Source of the DNA: Sphingobium sp. OAS761
GTDB lineage: Bacteria > Pseudomonadota > Alphaproteobacteria > Sphingomonadales > Sphingomonadaceae
Reading direction: 5' to 3'
Assembly: GCF_024168485.1 (NCBI RefSeq)
Contig: NZ_JALJVY010000006.1
Span: 186,001 to 250,000, forward strand
DNA: 64,000 bases
Shown: positions 36,280-44,707 of the stretch, piece by piece
How positions within the stretch are numbered: the stretch's first letter is position 1
Layout: the number at the start of each line of letters is the position of its first letter
Made by a program: the position numbers and the translations under genes
The notes under the pieces: model-generated
What the model was told of the DNA's origin: nothing
The model's database searches: none
What the model saw: the letters and a program-made list of their open reading frames with translations, nothing else

Positions 36280-37074
36280 TTATCCAGTCGCTGCGTCGGT
36301 GAAGAGAGCGTCCATTGCGCGATACAAAAGCCTGGCGCGATCCAGGATTGGGACGTCATCCGGCCAGCGCTTCGGCGCTTCGACCGCAATTGTCGCATGG
36401 TCAGGCAAGCGGGGCAGCAGCGCGGCGAGATCAAATTCCCCCTCCCCGGGCGCCAAGCGATCAAAAACGGCCTCCCCGCGCCCGTCAACCGGCGGCACAA
36501 GCGGCCCGTCATTCAATTGAACATGTCGAATACGATCAGGCGGAAGCGCGGCAACGTCCGCCCATGTGCCGCCGCCTCTGATCACGTGCATGCTGTCAAC
36601 ACAGAGGCCGACGTCCGGCCCCAGGCTTTGCGCCAGGTCCAGCGCAACGGCGGGCGTTCGGATCGCGGAAAAAGGGAAAGCCTCTATGACCATGGGGGCT
36701 GCCGCCGCACGACAGATGTCGACGAGGCGGCCGAGCGATTCCCCCATGCGCGGCGCATCATCGTCCATGCCCAATATATTGACTGTGCCGCCGAGTTCGG
36801 CCGTCAGGTGGGCAAGGCCCTCGATCAAGGGCCAATTCATTTGGGGTTCGAGCATGAACGGCTCGATAATGCCGACCGTCAGCCCTGTATCGCGAAGCGC
36901 ACGCTGCACCGCGACCCGAGCCGCCCGGTCCGAAACCAGATTGCCTGCCTTGCTGATCGGTATAGGCGTAGCGAACAGGCTGACGGCCGTGAAGCCGGCC
37001 TTGGCCGCGACCTCGATCAAACCGGGTGCGTCCAGTTCCACGAAAGACAGATGATCGAGGCAAAACCGGGTCAT
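36280..37074 (-). CDS. Sugar phosphate isomerase/epimerase-like TIM-barrel protein
   Basis: A 264-residue protein of the AP-endonuclease-2/xylose isomerase-like TIM barrel family. Candidate metal-site residues lie in IIEPFML, VIEAFPF, LCVDSMHV and HVQLND, with a late VEAP segment. Members isomerise or epimerise sugars or related keto compounds. It lies 68 bp after the HxD-type paralogue B gene on the same strand. The substrate is unknown. Confidence 0.82.
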   Translation of the reverse strand: MTRFCLDHLSFVELDAPGLIEVAAKAGFTAVSLFATPIPISKAGNLVSDRAARVAVQRALRDTGLTVGIIEPFMLEPQMNWPLIEGLAHLTAELGGTVNILGMDDDAPRMGESLGRLVDICRAAAAPMVIEAFPFSAIRTPAVALDLAQSLGPDVGLCVDSMHVIRGGGTWADVAALPPDRIRHVQLNDGPLVPPVDGRGEAVFDRLAPGEGEFDLAALLPRLPDHATIAVEAPKRWPDDVPILDRARLLYRAMDALFTDAATG

Positions 37075-37142
37075 GATATTGCCCTATTGCAGGGCAGCGG
37101 GCCGCGCAATGTCATGCGCGGCCCTACCGTATCAGCGGAAAA

Positions 37143-38225
37143 TCATGCCGCCGCTGCGTATACCTCTCCACGCGGCGCATCGACCGGATATTCGGCCGGG
37201 CCACCATAATCATAAGCTGAATTCAATGCCTTGATGAAGGCCGGATCACGCATCGGATCGGTCGGCGTGTCGATGGCGATGCCGCGCGAACGGACATCCT
37301 TGATCAGGGTTTCGAACACCCGGTCATAAGTGAGGTTGTCCGATCCATCCATGTTCTTCTTGAGCTCGGCATAGTCCTCGAACACTTCGGCGGACCAATG
37401 GACCAGGAAGCGCAGGTCCTCGGTACGATAGCGTTCGATCACCTCGCCTCCTGTCTTGACGACCCAACCGTCAGGATCGCCCTTCTCACCGGTGAAGACG
37501 CTGTCGAAACCCAGGCCAGCGGGGCGCTGGCGTTCAATCGGTCCGTTGGCTTCGCCGCGGTGAACCAGCATTTCGTTCTGGACGACGATGCCGCGATTAT
37601 AGATTGGCGACTGGAGCCTGGCCGGCTGCGACAGCGGCCCTTTCGGCCAGTAGGTAAAGCCGCTGGCCGGATCGTGACTGAACCAGGTGATGACCTGGGC
37701 CATCTTGATCATATAGTCCTGAAACAGCCCCGAGCGTCCCATGATCGAGCAGAGCCAGGTGGGCGAATTTTCGTACCGAATACCGCGAAAGCTGGGCGTG
37801 TCGAGATGGCCCGGATCATTGTTCCCGCACGGGCCGTTCACGTTGAACAGCATCATCTGGGGCTTGGCATATTCCGCGCCCCAGTATGATTTCGCATGGC
37901 CCAGGAAGGTCTGGTTATAGAAAAGATCGCTGATCTCCGGATAGAGACAGGTCGAATAATTTCCGTAAAACCCGCGGAAGGTGGGCGTCAGGAACATGTC
38001 GAGGGTCGGTTCGAACCCTTCGGGAAAGCCGCCTGCGAAGGTTGCGATCAATTCCTCGGCGCTCGCGAAATGCTGCGCGATGATGAGCTTCCATTCGCCC
38101 TGATCGTGCACGACGTCGAGCAGGCGACGATGCTGCTCCGGCGTGAAGATGTCACTCAGTTCGCGCGGCGGCGAAGCGGGTTGCAGAATGTCGGACAGGT
38201 GCCGGCGCTGGGCGTCGTTCAGCAT
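37143..38225 (-). CDS. Uncharacterised protein with HxD...H metal motif (possible non-heme Fe oxygenase), paralogue B
   Basis: A 360-residue paralogue of the protein at 32262-33320. It keeps His140-Leu-Asp142 (DPGHLDTPSFRG) and His222 (NEMLVHRGEANGP), 82 residues apart, with Arg232 ten residues later. The FTYWP.GP segment and the ENSP/DSSP W-L turn are also shared. The start at 38225 follows AGAGGAAGAG; longer upstream frames lack a ribosome site. It precedes the sugar-isomerase-like and TonB receptor 3 genes and is divergent from a TetR gene. Confidence 0.7.
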   Translation of the reverse strand: MLNDAQRRHLSDILQPASPPRELSDIFTPEQHRRLLDVVHDQGEWKLIIAQHFASAEELIATFAGGFPEGFEPTLDMFLTPTFRGFYGNYSTCLYPEISDLFYNQTFLGHAKSYWGAEYAKPQMMLFNVNGPCGNNDPGHLDTPSFRGIRYENSPTWLCSIMGRSGLFQDYMIKMAQVITWFSHDPASGFTYWPKGPLSQPARLQSPIYNRGIVVQNEMLVHRGEANGPIERQRPAGLGFDSVFTGEKGDPDGWVVKTGGEVIERYRTEDLRFLVHWSAEVFEDYAELKKNMDGSDNLTYDRVFETLIKDVRSRGIAIDTPTDPMRDPAFIKALNSAYDYGGPAEYPVDAPRGEVYAAAA

Positions 38226-38301
38226 AGGTCGCTCTTCCTCTCGGATAATGTGGTCACAGGATGACAGACGCACGAGTCGCGCCATCTGCTTGTGGAAAAA
38301 A

Positions 38302-38317
38302 GTTATCACCCTATAAC
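38302..38317. promoter_or_regulatory. Candidate TetR operator
   Basis: GTTAT (38302-38306) and ATAAC (38313-38317) form an inverted repeat with a six-base spacer in the 132-bp gap between the divergent HxD-type paralogue B and TetR genes. The arms are short, so chance is possible. Confidence 0.4.
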
Positions 38318-38357
38318 CGGATAGCCAAGAGCAAATTTTGCCGCTACGCTGCCAATT

Positions 38358-38993
38358 ATGGGCGATAACGGGGGCAAGGCCGGCGCAAGCAAGGGCCAGA
38401 GGACGGCGGAGCGACTGCTGGACGCGGCAGAACTGCTGTTCGCCCACAAAGGTTATGAAGCGACGAGCCTGCGCGACATCGCGGCAGCGGTCGATATTCG
38501 CCAGCCGGGGCTGTACAAGCATTTCGAAAGCAAGGATGCCCTCTACCGGCAAGTGTTGCAGCGCGCACTGCAACCTTTGGTGGAGGAAATGGAAGCGACG
38601 ATTCAGCGCCCGGCCAGCGAGGCGTCGTTCCGCACGCTTACCGACCGGCTGGTCGACGTTCTGACCCGTCATTCCCACGTGTCGTTGCTGCTGATCCGGT
38701 CGCTTTTGTCCTCGCCATCGGCACGCGACGAAATCGGGCTCGAGTGGGTCAACAGGCTTGCCGACTATGGGCGCGGCATCGCCCGCGCGGCCGAAATGGA
38801 TCCGGATGCGCGCGACCTCGCCTTGCAGATCGTCGCCATCTTCAATCTGATGTTCGGCTATTTCTGGGCGGCACCCATGATAGCGAGTTTAAGCGGCGAC
38901 GATCCTCTTTCGCGCGACATGATCGATCGGCACAAGGCGCTGCTGGCGCGGTTCGTTTCCGCGCTCGACATGACCAGCCTGCCCGCTCTCTGA
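38358..38993 (+). CDS. TetR-family transcriptional regulator
   Basis: A 211-residue TetR protein. Its DNA-binding domain has TAERLLDAAELLFAHKGYEATSL followed by IAAAVDIRQPGLYKHFESKDALY. The C-terminal ligand domain is mostly helical. It is divergent from HxD-type paralogue B and ends tail to tail, 5 bp from an SDR gene. It probably controls the minus-strand run that leads to TonB receptor 3. Confidence 0.92.
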   Translation: MGDNGGKAGASKGQRTAERLLDAAELLFAHKGYEATSLRDIAAAVDIRQPGLYKHFESKDALYRQVLQRALQPLVEEMEATIQRPASEASFRTLTDRLVDVLTRHSHVSLLLIRSLLSSPSARDEIGLEWVNRLADYGRGIARAAEMDPDARDLALQIVAIFNLMFGYFWAAPMIASLSGDDPLSRDMIDRHKALLARFVSALDMTSLPAL

Positions 38994-38998
38994 ACGTG

Positions 38999-39751
38999 TC
39001 AGGCGTGGACGCCGCCGTCCACCCGTACGATGGCCCCGTTCATATGCGCACCATCCTCGCTCGCCAGCATCGCGATGACCCCGGCGATCCGGTCGGGCGG
39101 CGCGAATCCGTTGATCGGGCTCAGATGGTTGTAGAGTTCCCAATCGGCGCCTTCGACCATCCCGGTCTGCACGCTTTTCGCCAGCGGCGTTTCGATACCG
39201 CCGGGCGCCACGGCATTCACGCGAACGCCGCGCTTGAGATATTCCCAGGCCAGACTCTGCGTGAAGGCCGCCACGGCTCCCTTGCTCGCAGCATAGCCGG
39301 TCAGGAAGGGATGCCCGAAATGGCTGGACGTCGATGCCGCGTTGACGATGTTGCCGCGCGCCTGTTCCAGATAAGGCAATGCCGCCCGGCACATCAGGAA
39401 GGTGCTGCCAAGATTGACGGTGACGCAACGCATGAAATCGTCCAGGCTCATGTCCGCCGCATGACCCGAACGAATGATGCCGGCCATGTTCACCAAAACG
39501 TCGATCCCGCCCGCTTCGGCCGCCCAGTCCTTTACGATCGCACCGACGGCATCCTCGTCCGAGGCCGACCCGGTCCGGACGCGGATAGCGGGGCATTCAT
39601 CGGCCAGAGCCGCAAGTGCGTCTCCGTTCAGATCGAACGCCAGTACTTGCCCTCCTTCTGCGGCCAGCCGCAAGGCGGTGGCGCGCCCGATGCCCGATGC
39701 ACCGCCGGTGACAATGATCGATTTGCCGGCGAAACGGCGTCCCGGTTCCAT
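38999..39751 (-). CDS. Short-chain dehydrogenase/reductase
   Basis: A 250-residue classical SDR with VTGGASGIGRA, a VNMAG motif in place of NNAG, AASTSSH ahead of YAASK, and NAVAPGGIETP. It is the third gene of a minus-strand run with the Rieske oxygenase and another SDR, 11 bp from its neighbour. It probably oxidises a hydroxyl group created or exposed by that oxygenase. Confidence 0.92.
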   Translation of the reverse strand: MEPGRRFAGKSIIVTGGASGIGRATALRLAAEGGQVLAFDLNGDALAALADECPAIRVRTGSASDEDAVGAIVKDWAAEAGGIDVLVNMAGIIRSGHAADMSLDDFMRCVTVNLGSTFLMCRAALPYLEQARGNIVNAASTSSHFGHPFLTGYAASKGAVAAFTQSLAWEYLKRGVRVNAVAPGGIETPLAKSVQTGMVEGADWELYNHLSPINGFAPPDRIAGVIAMLASEDGAHMNGAIVRVDGGVHA

Positions 39752-39762
39752 GCGTTCGTCCT

Positions 39763-40629
39763 TCAGGAGATGATGGCGGGATGCGCGATACGCGGCTCGC
39801 CCAGCTTGCCGCGATAGGAAGGCGGCTGCCGTCCGTCATCATCCGTAAAGCCGTATTTTACGGCGACTTCGGCCGTGATGAAGGTCTGACCGTTCAATTC
39901 GTCGCGCGCCGGATCATCATGCATGGCAAGGATGGCACGGCCGTTGAACTCCGGCGTTTCGGCATTTTCCAGGATCTTGGCATAGGTTTCCGGATGCTCC
40001 TTGGCGGTACGGGCGCTGCGTTCCGTCTTGAGCGGCCCCATCCACAGCGACACCGCCACCACCCCGGTCCCCCGGAAATCCACGCCCATGTCCGCCGCGA
40101 ACTTGTCGACGCCGGCCTTTTGCGCGCCATAGGCAGGGCCATGCATGTAGCAATGCGCGCCAAAAGAGGATGTGAAGGCGATCAGGCCGGTTCCCGCAGG
40201 CACCATCAGGCGCGCGCCGTGCCAGCTCGCAACATAATGCGAGCGCAATCCAACGTCGAGAATATCGACCAGACCCAAGGATTTTTCCCAAAACGGGCCT
40301 GGCTTTACAAGATCGTCATGCAAGGCGGTGACGTTGTTGACCAGGATATCCAGGCGCCCGCCGCATTCGTCGGCGACCCGCTCGAACAGCGCCGCGACCT
40401 GCGCATCATCCGCATGGTCGCACTGAACCGCCACGCCTTCCCCGCCGGCCGCCGTCACCTGCGCGGCTGTCGCGCCAATGGTGCCCGGCAGATCCGCTTC
40501 ACCGTCGCGCACCGTACGACCCGTCACATATACGCGGTAGCCTTGGGCGCCGAAGGCGGCGGCGATTCCGCGGCCCGCGCCCCGGCTTGCGCCGGTGACC
40601 ACTGCCACCGGGCGTTCACTCCTCCCCAT
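39763..40629 (-). CDS. Short-chain dehydrogenase/reductase (DHRS1-like)
   Basis: A 288-residue SDR with VTGASRGAGRGIA and VNNVTAL in place of NNAG. The catalytic region is FTSSFGAHCYMHGPAYGAQKAG, whose YGAQK is YxxxK. The long insert before the active site and the tail are typical of DHRS1-type proteins. It lies 21 bp after the Rieske gene and 11 bp before the next SDR, so all three are probably one operon. Confidence 0.9.
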   Translation of the reverse strand: MGRSERPVAVVTGASRGAGRGIAAAFGAQGYRVYVTGRTVRDGEADLPGTIGATAAQVTAAGGEGVAVQCDHADDAQVAALFERVADECGGRLDILVNNVTALHDDLVKPGPFWEKSLGLVDILDVGLRSHYVASWHGARLMVPAGTGLIAFTSSFGAHCYMHGPAYGAQKAGVDKFAADMGVDFRGTGVVAVSLWMGPLKTERSARTAKEHPETYAKILENAETPEFNGRAILAMHDDPARDELNGQTFITAEVAVKYGFTDDDGRQPPSYRGKLGEPRIAHPAIIS

Positions 40630-40650
40630 ATATTCTCTCCTTATGTATGG

Positions 40651-41730
40651 TCAGGCAGCAGCGCTGGAAGACCGCTTGTCCATCGTGACATGCAGGCCGT
40701 TAGTGCGCTTGTGCGAATCCGGAGCCTTTTCGCGCGGATTGTAGAATTGCTTGTACCACAGGCGGACCTTCCCATAGGGCCCGTCATTGGGCACCACCAG
40801 CGGATTGAGGCAGGCACGCTTGTTCTGCCAGATTTCGACGTCCTGCGCGAAAGCCAGGCGGCTGCCTTCCTGATATTCAAGAGCAGCGGCACGCATATCA
40901 TCCGTTACCGGCGCTGAACCGTCGTTCACTTGCACCATCAGCCCGTGCCACACCCGGATCTTGCCATCCTCGATCGGCGTGTGGGTGATCATGATGAAGC
41001 TGTCGAACGTGCCCTGCATTTCCGACTGGAGGATCGAAGGTCCCGTATACCAGGTATCCAGCGTCAGCACGTCCTCCGGATTGAGCGTGAGCGTGCGATG
41101 GCCGGCGGCATAATATTGATGGACGATATGGTCCTTGAACTCATTGGCGAAATACACAAAGTCCTTGGCACCGTGAATGGGCACGAAATGACCGAAATCG
41201 GCCATGTTGTCGACAACCTCGATCGGGTGGATGTCCAGATCGCCCATATAGTCGATCTTCCAGTTGACCCAGCCCGGCATATCGAAATGGCCGCCGAAAT
41301 CGGGAAGATCGAAATTGGGTTCCTGCCCCTCGGGATCGTGCCACATCCATATCGTGCCCGCGCGTTCGATCACGGGAAATGTCTTCAGCCTGGCTGCCTT
41401 GGGCTTGAAATCGGAATAGGGTATGTCCTTGCAGGCGCCGTCAGGACCGAACTGCCAACCATGAAAGGGGCACCGGATCGATTCGCCCTCGATCTGCTCG
41501 CCATCGCGAACGATGTAGGAGGTCGTGTTCTTCGCGAGATGCGCCCCCATATGCGGGCAATAGGCTTCGACCACATAGGGCGCTCCGCTTTCCCCGCGGT
41601 ACATCACCAAATCCTGGCCGAAGTAGCGCATAGCCTTGGGCGTCGAGGTCGCCTCCGCGCTTTCCCCCACCATGAACCAGCCACGGGGAAATTCGAATTC
41701 ACCCAGACGATAGTCGGTCGATTTAGCCAT
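40651..41730 (-). CDS. Rieske non-heme iron oxygenase, KshA-like
   Basis: A 359-residue terminal oxygenase. The Rieske cluster ligands are Cys58-His60 (CPHMGAHL) and Cys87-His90 (CPFHGW). The mononuclear iron site is Asp178, His181, His186 (NMADFGHFVPIH). The sequence resembles the 3-ketosteroid 9alpha-hydroxylase oxygenase KshA and related single-subunit Rieske enzymes. No reductase gene is adjacent. The start at 41730 gives a normal length; an earlier frame start lacks support. It is divergent from the ketosteroid-isomerase homologue, which favours a steroid- or terpenoid-like substrate, as an inference. Confidence 0.88.
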   Translation of the reverse strand: MAKSTDYRLGEFEFPRGWFMVGESAEATSTPKAMRYFGQDLVMYRGESGAPYVVEAYCPHMGAHLAKNTTSYIVRDGEQIEGESIRCPFHGWQFGPDGACKDIPYSDFKPKAARLKTFPVIERAGTIWMWHDPEGQEPNFDLPDFGGHFDMPGWVNWKIDYMGDLDIHPIEVVDNMADFGHFVPIHGAKDFVYFANEFKDHIVHQYYAAGHRTLTLNPEDVLTLDTWYTGPSILQSEMQGTFDSFIMITHTPIEDGKIRVWHGLMVQVNDGSAPVTDDMRAAALEYQEGSRLAFAQDVEIWQNKRACLNPLVVPNDGPYGKVRLWYKQFYNPREKAPDSHKRTNGLHVTMDKRSSSAAA

Positions 41731-41913
41731 ATTCCAATCCTCTCGCTTACCCACAGCATAGCAAATGGGGCGGCGGGGCACTACCCGCCGGCGCATAACC
41801 ACGATCAAGTGTCGCACTATTTACGCAAAGCAGGCCACACCGCGCAAGATTTTAGTTGAATGCGGGGCATTTGGCGTTGCATTTGATGCACAACGCGAAA
41901 ATCGGGAGGCAAA
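41731..41913. promoter_or_regulatory. Divergent promoter with palindromic element
   Basis: A 183-bp gap between the Rieske and isomerase genes. TGCAT-TTG-ATGCA (41878-41890) is a perfect 5-3-5 inverted repeat, and GCGTTG (41874-41879) and CAACGC (41891-41896) extend it as offset arms. It lies just upstream of the isomerase ribosome site GGGAGGC, a good place for a repressor. Confidence 0.45.
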
Positions 41914-42363
41914 GTGCGCGATCGACAGGCCGATGATGGCGACCCGAGCTACGCCACACCCGGAATCGCACCGGCAGAGCCCAGCCAAGCCGTGATGCGC
42001 GCGGCGCTGTCCGCATATGCCGACAGGATCAATCAAGGTGACCGCGACGGCATATTGGCCCTGTTCGCGCCTGGCGCGACGATCGAGGACCCGGTCGGAA
42101 CGGCGCCCAAGCGCGGGCAGGAAATCGTCGACTGGTTCACTGACACCGTCGCATTTCGCACGCATATCGATCAGGTCGCCCCGATTCGCGGTTCGCACGC
42201 CAATGCCGCTGCGCTGATATTCGACGTGACCTTTCATCCCCCAGAAGCGCCGCCGGTGCGTATCCGGTCCCTGGACGTCTGCACCTTCGATCAGGAAGGG
42301 TGTATAGTCAGCCTGAAAGCTTATTGGGGGCCTGATGACATGGTCGTGCTGGCGGACCCATGA
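41914..42363 (+). CDS. ksi: Ketosteroid isomerase (steroid Delta-isomerase) homologue
   Basis: A 149-residue NTF2-fold protein starting at GTG 41914 after GGGAGGC. The catalytic set of Pseudomonas putida ketosteroid isomerase (Tyr16, Asp40, Asp103) lines up with Tyr35, Asp59 (ATIEDPVG) and Asp121 (RSLDVCTFD). Tyr-to-Asp spacing is 24 in both, and Asp-to-Asp spacing is 62 against 63. The LKAYWGPDDM tail also matches MQAYWSEVNL. It should move a C=C bond in a 3-keto-5-ene steroid or similar enone. About twenty extra N-terminal residues are present. Confidence 0.88.
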   Translation: MRDRQADDGDPSYATPGIAPAEPSQAVMRAALSAYADRINQGDRDGILALFAPGATIEDPVGTAPKRGQEIVDWFTDTVAFRTHIDQVAPIRGSHANAAALIFDVTFHPPEAPPVRIRSLDVCTFDQEGCIVSLKAYWGPDDMVVLADP

Positions 42364-42383
42364 GCCGGGCCCGCCAGCATCGT

Positions 42384-42779
42384 TCAGGCGGACAATAATT
42401 CTACCACTTCAAGCAGATGTCCTTCGGGGTCCGTCACGAACGCCACTTTGACGCCATGTTCGACATGCGTTTTGATATCGGCGACGACCGCGCCGCCGGC
42501 CGCCTTCGTGCGATCGACGAACGCGGCGAGGTCCGGCGTGATGAAGCCCAGTATGGACTCCTCAACAGCCGGGGCTTCCCGGTCCAGAAACTTGAACAAA
42601 ACGAGCGTAGGTCCGCCCTCGCCCGTGGCATTGAACAGAATCTCGTCGATCGCGCGATCACCAACGGCGCTCTGGACGCGTCCCATTTCAACAAGTCCGG
42701 CGACGTCTTTGTAGAATGTCGCCATCGCTTCGAGATCCTGCACGATCAATTTGGTGAAGCCGAAGTGCGCCTTTTGCAT
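42384..42779 (-). CDS. VOC-superfamily protein (paralogue of that at 31703)
   Basis: A 131-residue VOC protein with HFGFTKLIVQDLEAMATFY at the start and VAFVTDPEGHLLEVVE at the end. It shares several blocks with the VOC protein at 31703-32107. It is divergent from a TetR gene, as its paralogue is. Function unknown; the His/Glu ends fit metal binding. Confidence 0.85.
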   Translation of the reverse strand: MQKAHFGFTKLIVQDLEAMATFYKDVAGLVEMGRVQSAVGDRAIDEILFNATGEGGPTLVLFKFLDREAPAVEESILGFITPDLAAFVDRTKAAGGAVVADIKTHVEHGVKVAFVTDPEGHLLEVVELLSA

Positions 42780-43006
42780 GATGACAATATCTCCGATTTA
42801 GTGGATTCGTTGTGCACCGCCTCAATGCCTGCGCAGTCTGCCCCCGGCAAGCAGGGCTCGAGTTGAGATCGCGCCTGCTGCTTCCGCGGCTTGTGGGAAA
42901 GGCCGACTGCCTTTACACCATCGATTGCAATCCTGCCGCGCTTTGTCAGCCTCCCGGTGCTGCTTTCAGCCCCGAGAGATTTTTTTTGGGAGTATTTCGG
43001 TTACTC

Positions 43007-43657
43007 ATGGCCGCATCTCGTCTTTCAGCCGCGGGACGGCGTGCCTCCATCATCACCGCAGCGAAGGGCGTGTTCGCCCGGTATGGGCTCGAGGGCGCCC
43101 GTACCCAGCAGATTGCGCGCGCTGCCGGCGTTTCGGAAGCCCTGCTCTTCCGTCATTTCCCGACCAAGACGCATATTTATCGCGCGGTCTTGCGCGAAGT
43201 GATCTCGGATCAGAATGCCTCGTTCAGGGCCGCCGCGGCCGTGAAACCGAACACGCAGGGCCTTCTGGAGATGATCCGGGACCTTGTCTCGCACGCCATG
43301 CGAGGCGCGGAGGCAAGCAACGCGACCGGCATGCGGATGGTGGTTGGCAGCCTGGCGGGCGACGGCAATTATGCCCGCCTAGTTTATCGCCGCGCGCTGC
43401 GCTTGTCTCTTCCACGCCTGGAACTGGCGCTAAAGGGTGCCCAAGAGGACGGCGGACTGACTGGCGAGGTTCTTTCACCGCCCGACATAGCAGCATTCCT
43501 TGAACATATCGGCACGATGATGATGATGGCCCGCTGCCACGAGCGGACAGCGGTGCCCTATGATGACAGTGAAGATCGTGTGATGCGAGACGCCATGTTG
43601 TTCTGCGCACGTGGGTTGGGAATCGCGGAGGATCGTATCCTTGCATTTCTTGCGTAG
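43007..43657 (+). CDS. TetR-family transcriptional regulator
   Basis: A 216-residue TetR protein with an N-terminal helix-turn-helix (RASIITAAKGVFARYGLEGAR, IARAAGVSEALLFRHFPTK, each shown in part). The ATG at 43007 is used because upstream frame extensions do not resemble TetR proteins. It is divergent from the VOC gene; I found no clear palindrome in the 227-bp gap. It may also act on the SDR and TonB receptor 4 genes downstream. Confidence 0.9.
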   Translation: MAASRLSAAGRRASIITAAKGVFARYGLEGARTQQIARAAGVSEALLFRHFPTKTHIYRAVLREVISDQNASFRAAAAVKPNTQGLLEMIRDLVSHAMRGAEASNATGMRMVVGSLAGDGNYARLVYRRALRLSLPRLELALKGAQEDGGLTGEVLSPPDIAAFLEHIGTMMMMARCHERTAVPYDDSEDRVMRDAMLFCARGLGIAEDRILAFLA

Positions 43658-43812
43658 CAGCTGGGCCACACCCAGTGTCAAAATGCGACGAACGGACCGA
43701 ATCTAAGTGAATAGTCACAAATAGCTGTTGCCTTGGCATTGCCGTTTCCCTAAGTGACCGCAAAACATAACATAATTCCAGCGGCTTCGCGCAGTTTGGC
43801 AGGGAGAGCGAC

Positions 43813-44601
43813 ATGCTTCTGAACGGAAAAGTGGTCATCATCAGCGGCGTCGGTCCCGGCATGGGCCAGGCTCTGGCGCGGATTGCCGCATCCGAAGGAG
43901 CGTCGGTCATCCTGGCTGCCCGCAATCATAAATTTCTCGAGGAAGTGCGCGACGACATCGTGGCAAATGGCGGCAAGGCCGTCGCCATTCCCTGCGACAT
44001 CGCCGATGAAGCCCAGTGCGGCGCGCTGGCCGAGAAGGCCGCGGCGGAATTCGGCGGACGGATCGATGGTCTGGTGAACAGCGCCTATTATCATGGCGAC
44101 TGGTCGGTTATCGAAAATGCCGACCCTGCCGACATGGCTACCGCATTCGACGTCAATTGCCTCGGCACGTTGCGCTTGACCCGCGCCTGCATTCCTTATC
44201 TGCGGGATGGCGGCGCCGTGGTGAACGTGTCCACCATGGCGACGGTACGCCCCTTCGGCGGCGAGCATGGCATGGAAATGGGATATGCCGTAGCCAAAGG
44301 CGCGGTAAACACTCTCACCAAATATATGGCCGCCGATCTGGGCCGGTATGGCATTCGCGTGAATGCCTGCCGGATGGGCTGGATCCATGGCGCGCCGGTC
44401 GAAGGACATATTCAGGCACAGGTCGATGCCGGGCTTGCGCGCGAGGATGTCCTGGCAGGCATCACCCGCGACATTCCGATCGGCAAGATACCGCCGGAAG
44501 ATGATTGCGCACGTGCAGTGCTCATGATGATTTCCGATTTCACGCGCGTTGTCACGGGCGCTTCGCTCGATGTCAACGGCGGCCACTGGATGGCGCCCTG
44601 A
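43813..44601 (+). CDS. Short-chain dehydrogenase/reductase (paralogue of that at 63708)
   Basis: A 262-residue SDR with a distinctive loop SGVGPGMGQALAR, NSAYYHGDW and YAVAKGAVNTLTK. The gene cut by the right edge shares SGVGPGMGQALAR and NSAYYHGEW. Both lie next to an alpha/beta hydrolase and a TonB receptor of one type, suggesting a duplicated module. It starts after AGGGAGAG. Confidence 0.92.
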   Translation: MLLNGKVVIISGVGPGMGQALARIAASEGASVILAARNHKFLEEVRDDIVANGGKAVAIPCDIADEAQCGALAEKAAAEFGGRIDGLVNSAYYHGDWSVIENADPADMATAFDVNCLGTLRLTRACIPYLRDGGAVVNVSTMATVRPFGGEHGMEMGYAVAKGAVNTLTKYMAADLGRYGIRVNACRMGWIHGAPVEGHIQAQVDAGLAREDVLAGITRDIPIGKIPPEDDCARAVLMMISDFTRVVTGASLDVNGGHWMAP

Positions 44602-44707
44602 GCTCCATCCGGACCAAAATCCAAAAATCTAGAAAAGACTGGGAGAGGATTATGTGGTGCGGGCAGCGATGCCGCGCGCCTTTGATCCATGCACAGGAGA
44701 GAGTGTG

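Noticed and set aside
43661..43675. Small CTGGG/CCCAG hairpin after the TetR gene
   Set aside because: A five-base stem without a T-run is too weak to call a terminator.
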